A stretch of 64,000 nucleotides of DNA, from contig NC_053042.1 of NCBI RefSeq assembly GCF_003473485.1, positions 36,298,762-36,362,761 on the forward strand. The letters run 5' to 3'. Under the pieces are notes generated by a model that saw only the letters and a program-made list of their open reading frames with translations, had not been told where the DNA came from and did no database searches. The position numbers and the translations under genes were made by a program. This document shows, piece after piece, positions 62,211 through 64,000 of this stretch. This DNA is from Medicago truncatula (lineage: Eukaryota; Streptophyta; Magnoliopsida; Fabales; Fabaceae). Positions within the stretch are counted from its first letter, which is position 1. Every line of letters starts with the position of its first letter.

Positions 62211-62578
62211 AAAGTACCAAATGTGTTTAGAAAATAGTGAACCAAGTTTTCATTTTTTGTTTTGAAATAAGTGAACCATTTCCATAAGAAGAGGTAAAAT
62301 ACCTTTCGCTGTCTTTTAAATAGATGTTTGTATAAGATATTTTTAATATTTTTGTTTTAGCAAATAGGTCATTACCTTATTTTCATCACTCTCATCAAAA
62401 TTGAGGTTCATTGGAGTATTATTAAGTCTTGGTTTCAAACGAAAACGATAAATTATGTGGTTTATAATGTTGTTGATGAATTAAAATTTTTTTTTTTGCA
62501 ATCATGTATTGTGCCATAATAATCATGTATGATGTCATAAGTATGTTTAAGCATGTCACCTCAATGTTAAGCGGTCAT

Positions 62579-62920
62579 AAGAGCATCTACAATGGAGATA
62601 TTTTGAGTTCTTAAATGGGTCTCACGTTTACACATCACTAATTTATAATTTTTTAATAGTAATACCTAATAAGCATTCAATCACTCCAACTCAGATCTCA
62701 CAAAAGTTCTTAAATGAGACCCACTAATAAATTATCAATAACTTTATATCATTGTATTTCATTTTTTTTAATATTAAATGAGTGTGTGTCCTATTTAAAA
62801 GTGGAGGTCTTAAATAAGACTCCATGTCTTATAAGATCCTGAAAAAGATTCTCTCCATTAGGGGTACCTAATATGTACCGGGTCTTAAATAGTTAAGACC
62901 CTCATAATGGAGATGGTCTA
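62579..62920. mobile_element. MITE of the AGAGCATCTCCAATGG type
   Basis: The left end agagcatctacaatggagat and the reversed right end agaccatctccattatgag are inverted, flanked by TA. The interior repeats gttcttaaatg[g/a]gac and gtcttaaat motifs. A short relative (agagcatctccaatgc) is at 60066-60081. Confidence 0.65.
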
Positions 62921-64000
62921 ACCATTTTTTAGCATAATTTGTTAAAAGAAAGAATAATGATGTAAACATTTTATGACTTAAAAGATCAATTTATTACAAT
63001 TTTTTTAAAAAAAAGATCAGTTTATTACACATATCAAACTTAAAAACCTCATGGAATGTTTGGCCTAAAAAGAAAAGAAATAGTGAACCATGCGTGTTTG
63101 ATGAAATGTGGTTGGACCTTGCATTCCAAAAATTAATAATGTTCATTGTATTTTGCAGCCGAGGTCTTTCACGGGTTAATATTGTTCCGGGATATAATTA
63201 AAGAATTTTGCTAACTTATGTTCTAAAAACACATATTAAGGAGCATAAAATTTGAAAGTTTACATTGAAAAAAATCAAATTTTAAATATTTAAAAAATTA
63301 GAATGTACGATTTTTAAAATGAGTATATCTATATTGAGTTTCTCAATATATACCCTAAGGTTATATGTTAGCATTTGCATTAGATTTTACAAGATCTAAG
63401 TATCATCTTTTAATTTTTATCTAAATAGACTTTTAAATTCCACCACCTCACACATACACACTACTTACCTCCGATAACGTTCCCAACTCTTTTAAGTTAA
63501 ATGATGAGATCCTAAGTACAAGTCAAAAGATAAAAGATTTTGAGGTTGTTTTGAAGCACAAATACGAACATACAACACTCATCATTTTCAAACTTATACT
63601 GCGTAAAAGAATCATGACATCAATCATATGACACGATTGTCAAATATTTGAATCTCTTAACCTTTTCGTTTACAACCAATGTTCAATGATCATAAGAGAA
63701 TGAGATATCATATCTCACCCAAAACATTAAAATATTATATGAATCATCTATTTTATGCATTCAACATTTTATTCATTCATAGTGTAAAATTAACAATAAC
63801 AGTTGAATCCAACAATATTTACATATATAAACATGTCTCTCATCAAGATTTTTTTTTTACTCAATCTCTTCTAGATGCTACTTTTAATATCCGTATCTGG
63901 TACGGATTGATCCTATTCATAATTCATACTAAAGTAATAGCTATGATATACTTGTACTAGTTAAGGCACTTTGTTTAACAGCTAAGCTTGTGTGCGCACT

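Larger units (their letters stand above)
59117..64000. other. MYB promoter and intergenic DNA to the right edge
   Basis: The MYB promoter is at the left, with a TATA box and an AT microsatellite. Then follow a MITE (59553-59691), a diverged direct repeat (about 59750-59970 and 60125-60320), a SINE scrap (60345-60415), an L1 scrap (62010-62210) and a second MITE (62579-62920). Both 60.5-62.0 kb and 63.0-64.0 kb show nothing beyond AT-rich sequence. Confidence 0.6.

Overview
This is plant nuclear DNA: AT-rich, with intron-split genes that use GT..AG splice sites, chloroplast- and mitochondrion-targeted products, a PPR protein, an R2R3-MYB factor and many plant-type retroelement and MITE fragments. 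The repeat families and protein sequences suggest a legume of the Medicago/Trifolium/Pisum group; that placement is inference. All exon models were built by hand from splice sites and reading frame, and every model closes in frame.

Layout. (1) 1-19.7 kb holds two copies of RRP12, a ribosome-biogenesis ARM/HEAT-repeat protein, in tail-to-tail inverted orientation. The + copy (495-5003) is cut by the left window edge. The - copy (19658-7287) is complete, with 18 exons and 1294 residues. The 2.3 kb spacer holds a compound retroposon with a 17-bp target duplication. The - copy also carries an RTE-type LINE in intron 3 and a 1.8 kb TIR element in intron 15. (2) 19.7-25.6 kb is gene-poor and dominated by a 2857-bp solo LTR. 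(3) 25.6-29.8 kb is a nuclear poly(A)-binding protein gene (+, 217 residues). (4) 32.4-34.9 kb is an Obg-family GTPase (-, 512 residues), preceded by two MULE-type MITEs with clean target duplications. (5) 37.0-43.5 kb is the thylakoid-lumen D1 C-terminal processing protease CtpA (-, 13 exons, 504 residues). (6) 45.0-47.4 kb is a HAD-like hydrolase (+, 239 residues). (7) 47.4-53.3 kb is intergenic, with one doubtful short transcript-like locus. (8) 53.3-55.2 kb is an intronless PLS-type PPR protein (-, 627 residues). (9) 58.0-59.1 kb is an R2R3-MYB factor (-, 257 residues). (10) 59.1-64 kb is intergenic, with MITEs, a diverged direct repeat and an L1-type LINE scrap.

The genes are not an operon or cluster; they are independent housekeeping and regulatory genes. 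Several serve translation or organelles (RRP12, PABN, Obg, CtpA, PPR), which is unremarkable in a plant. The most interesting structure is the RRP12 inverted duplication: both copies stay open, they differ by later transposon insertions, and the + copy has a 101-bp tandem duplication that creates a decoy splice acceptor leading to an early stop. No CRISPR array, rRNA or functional tRNA gene was seen.
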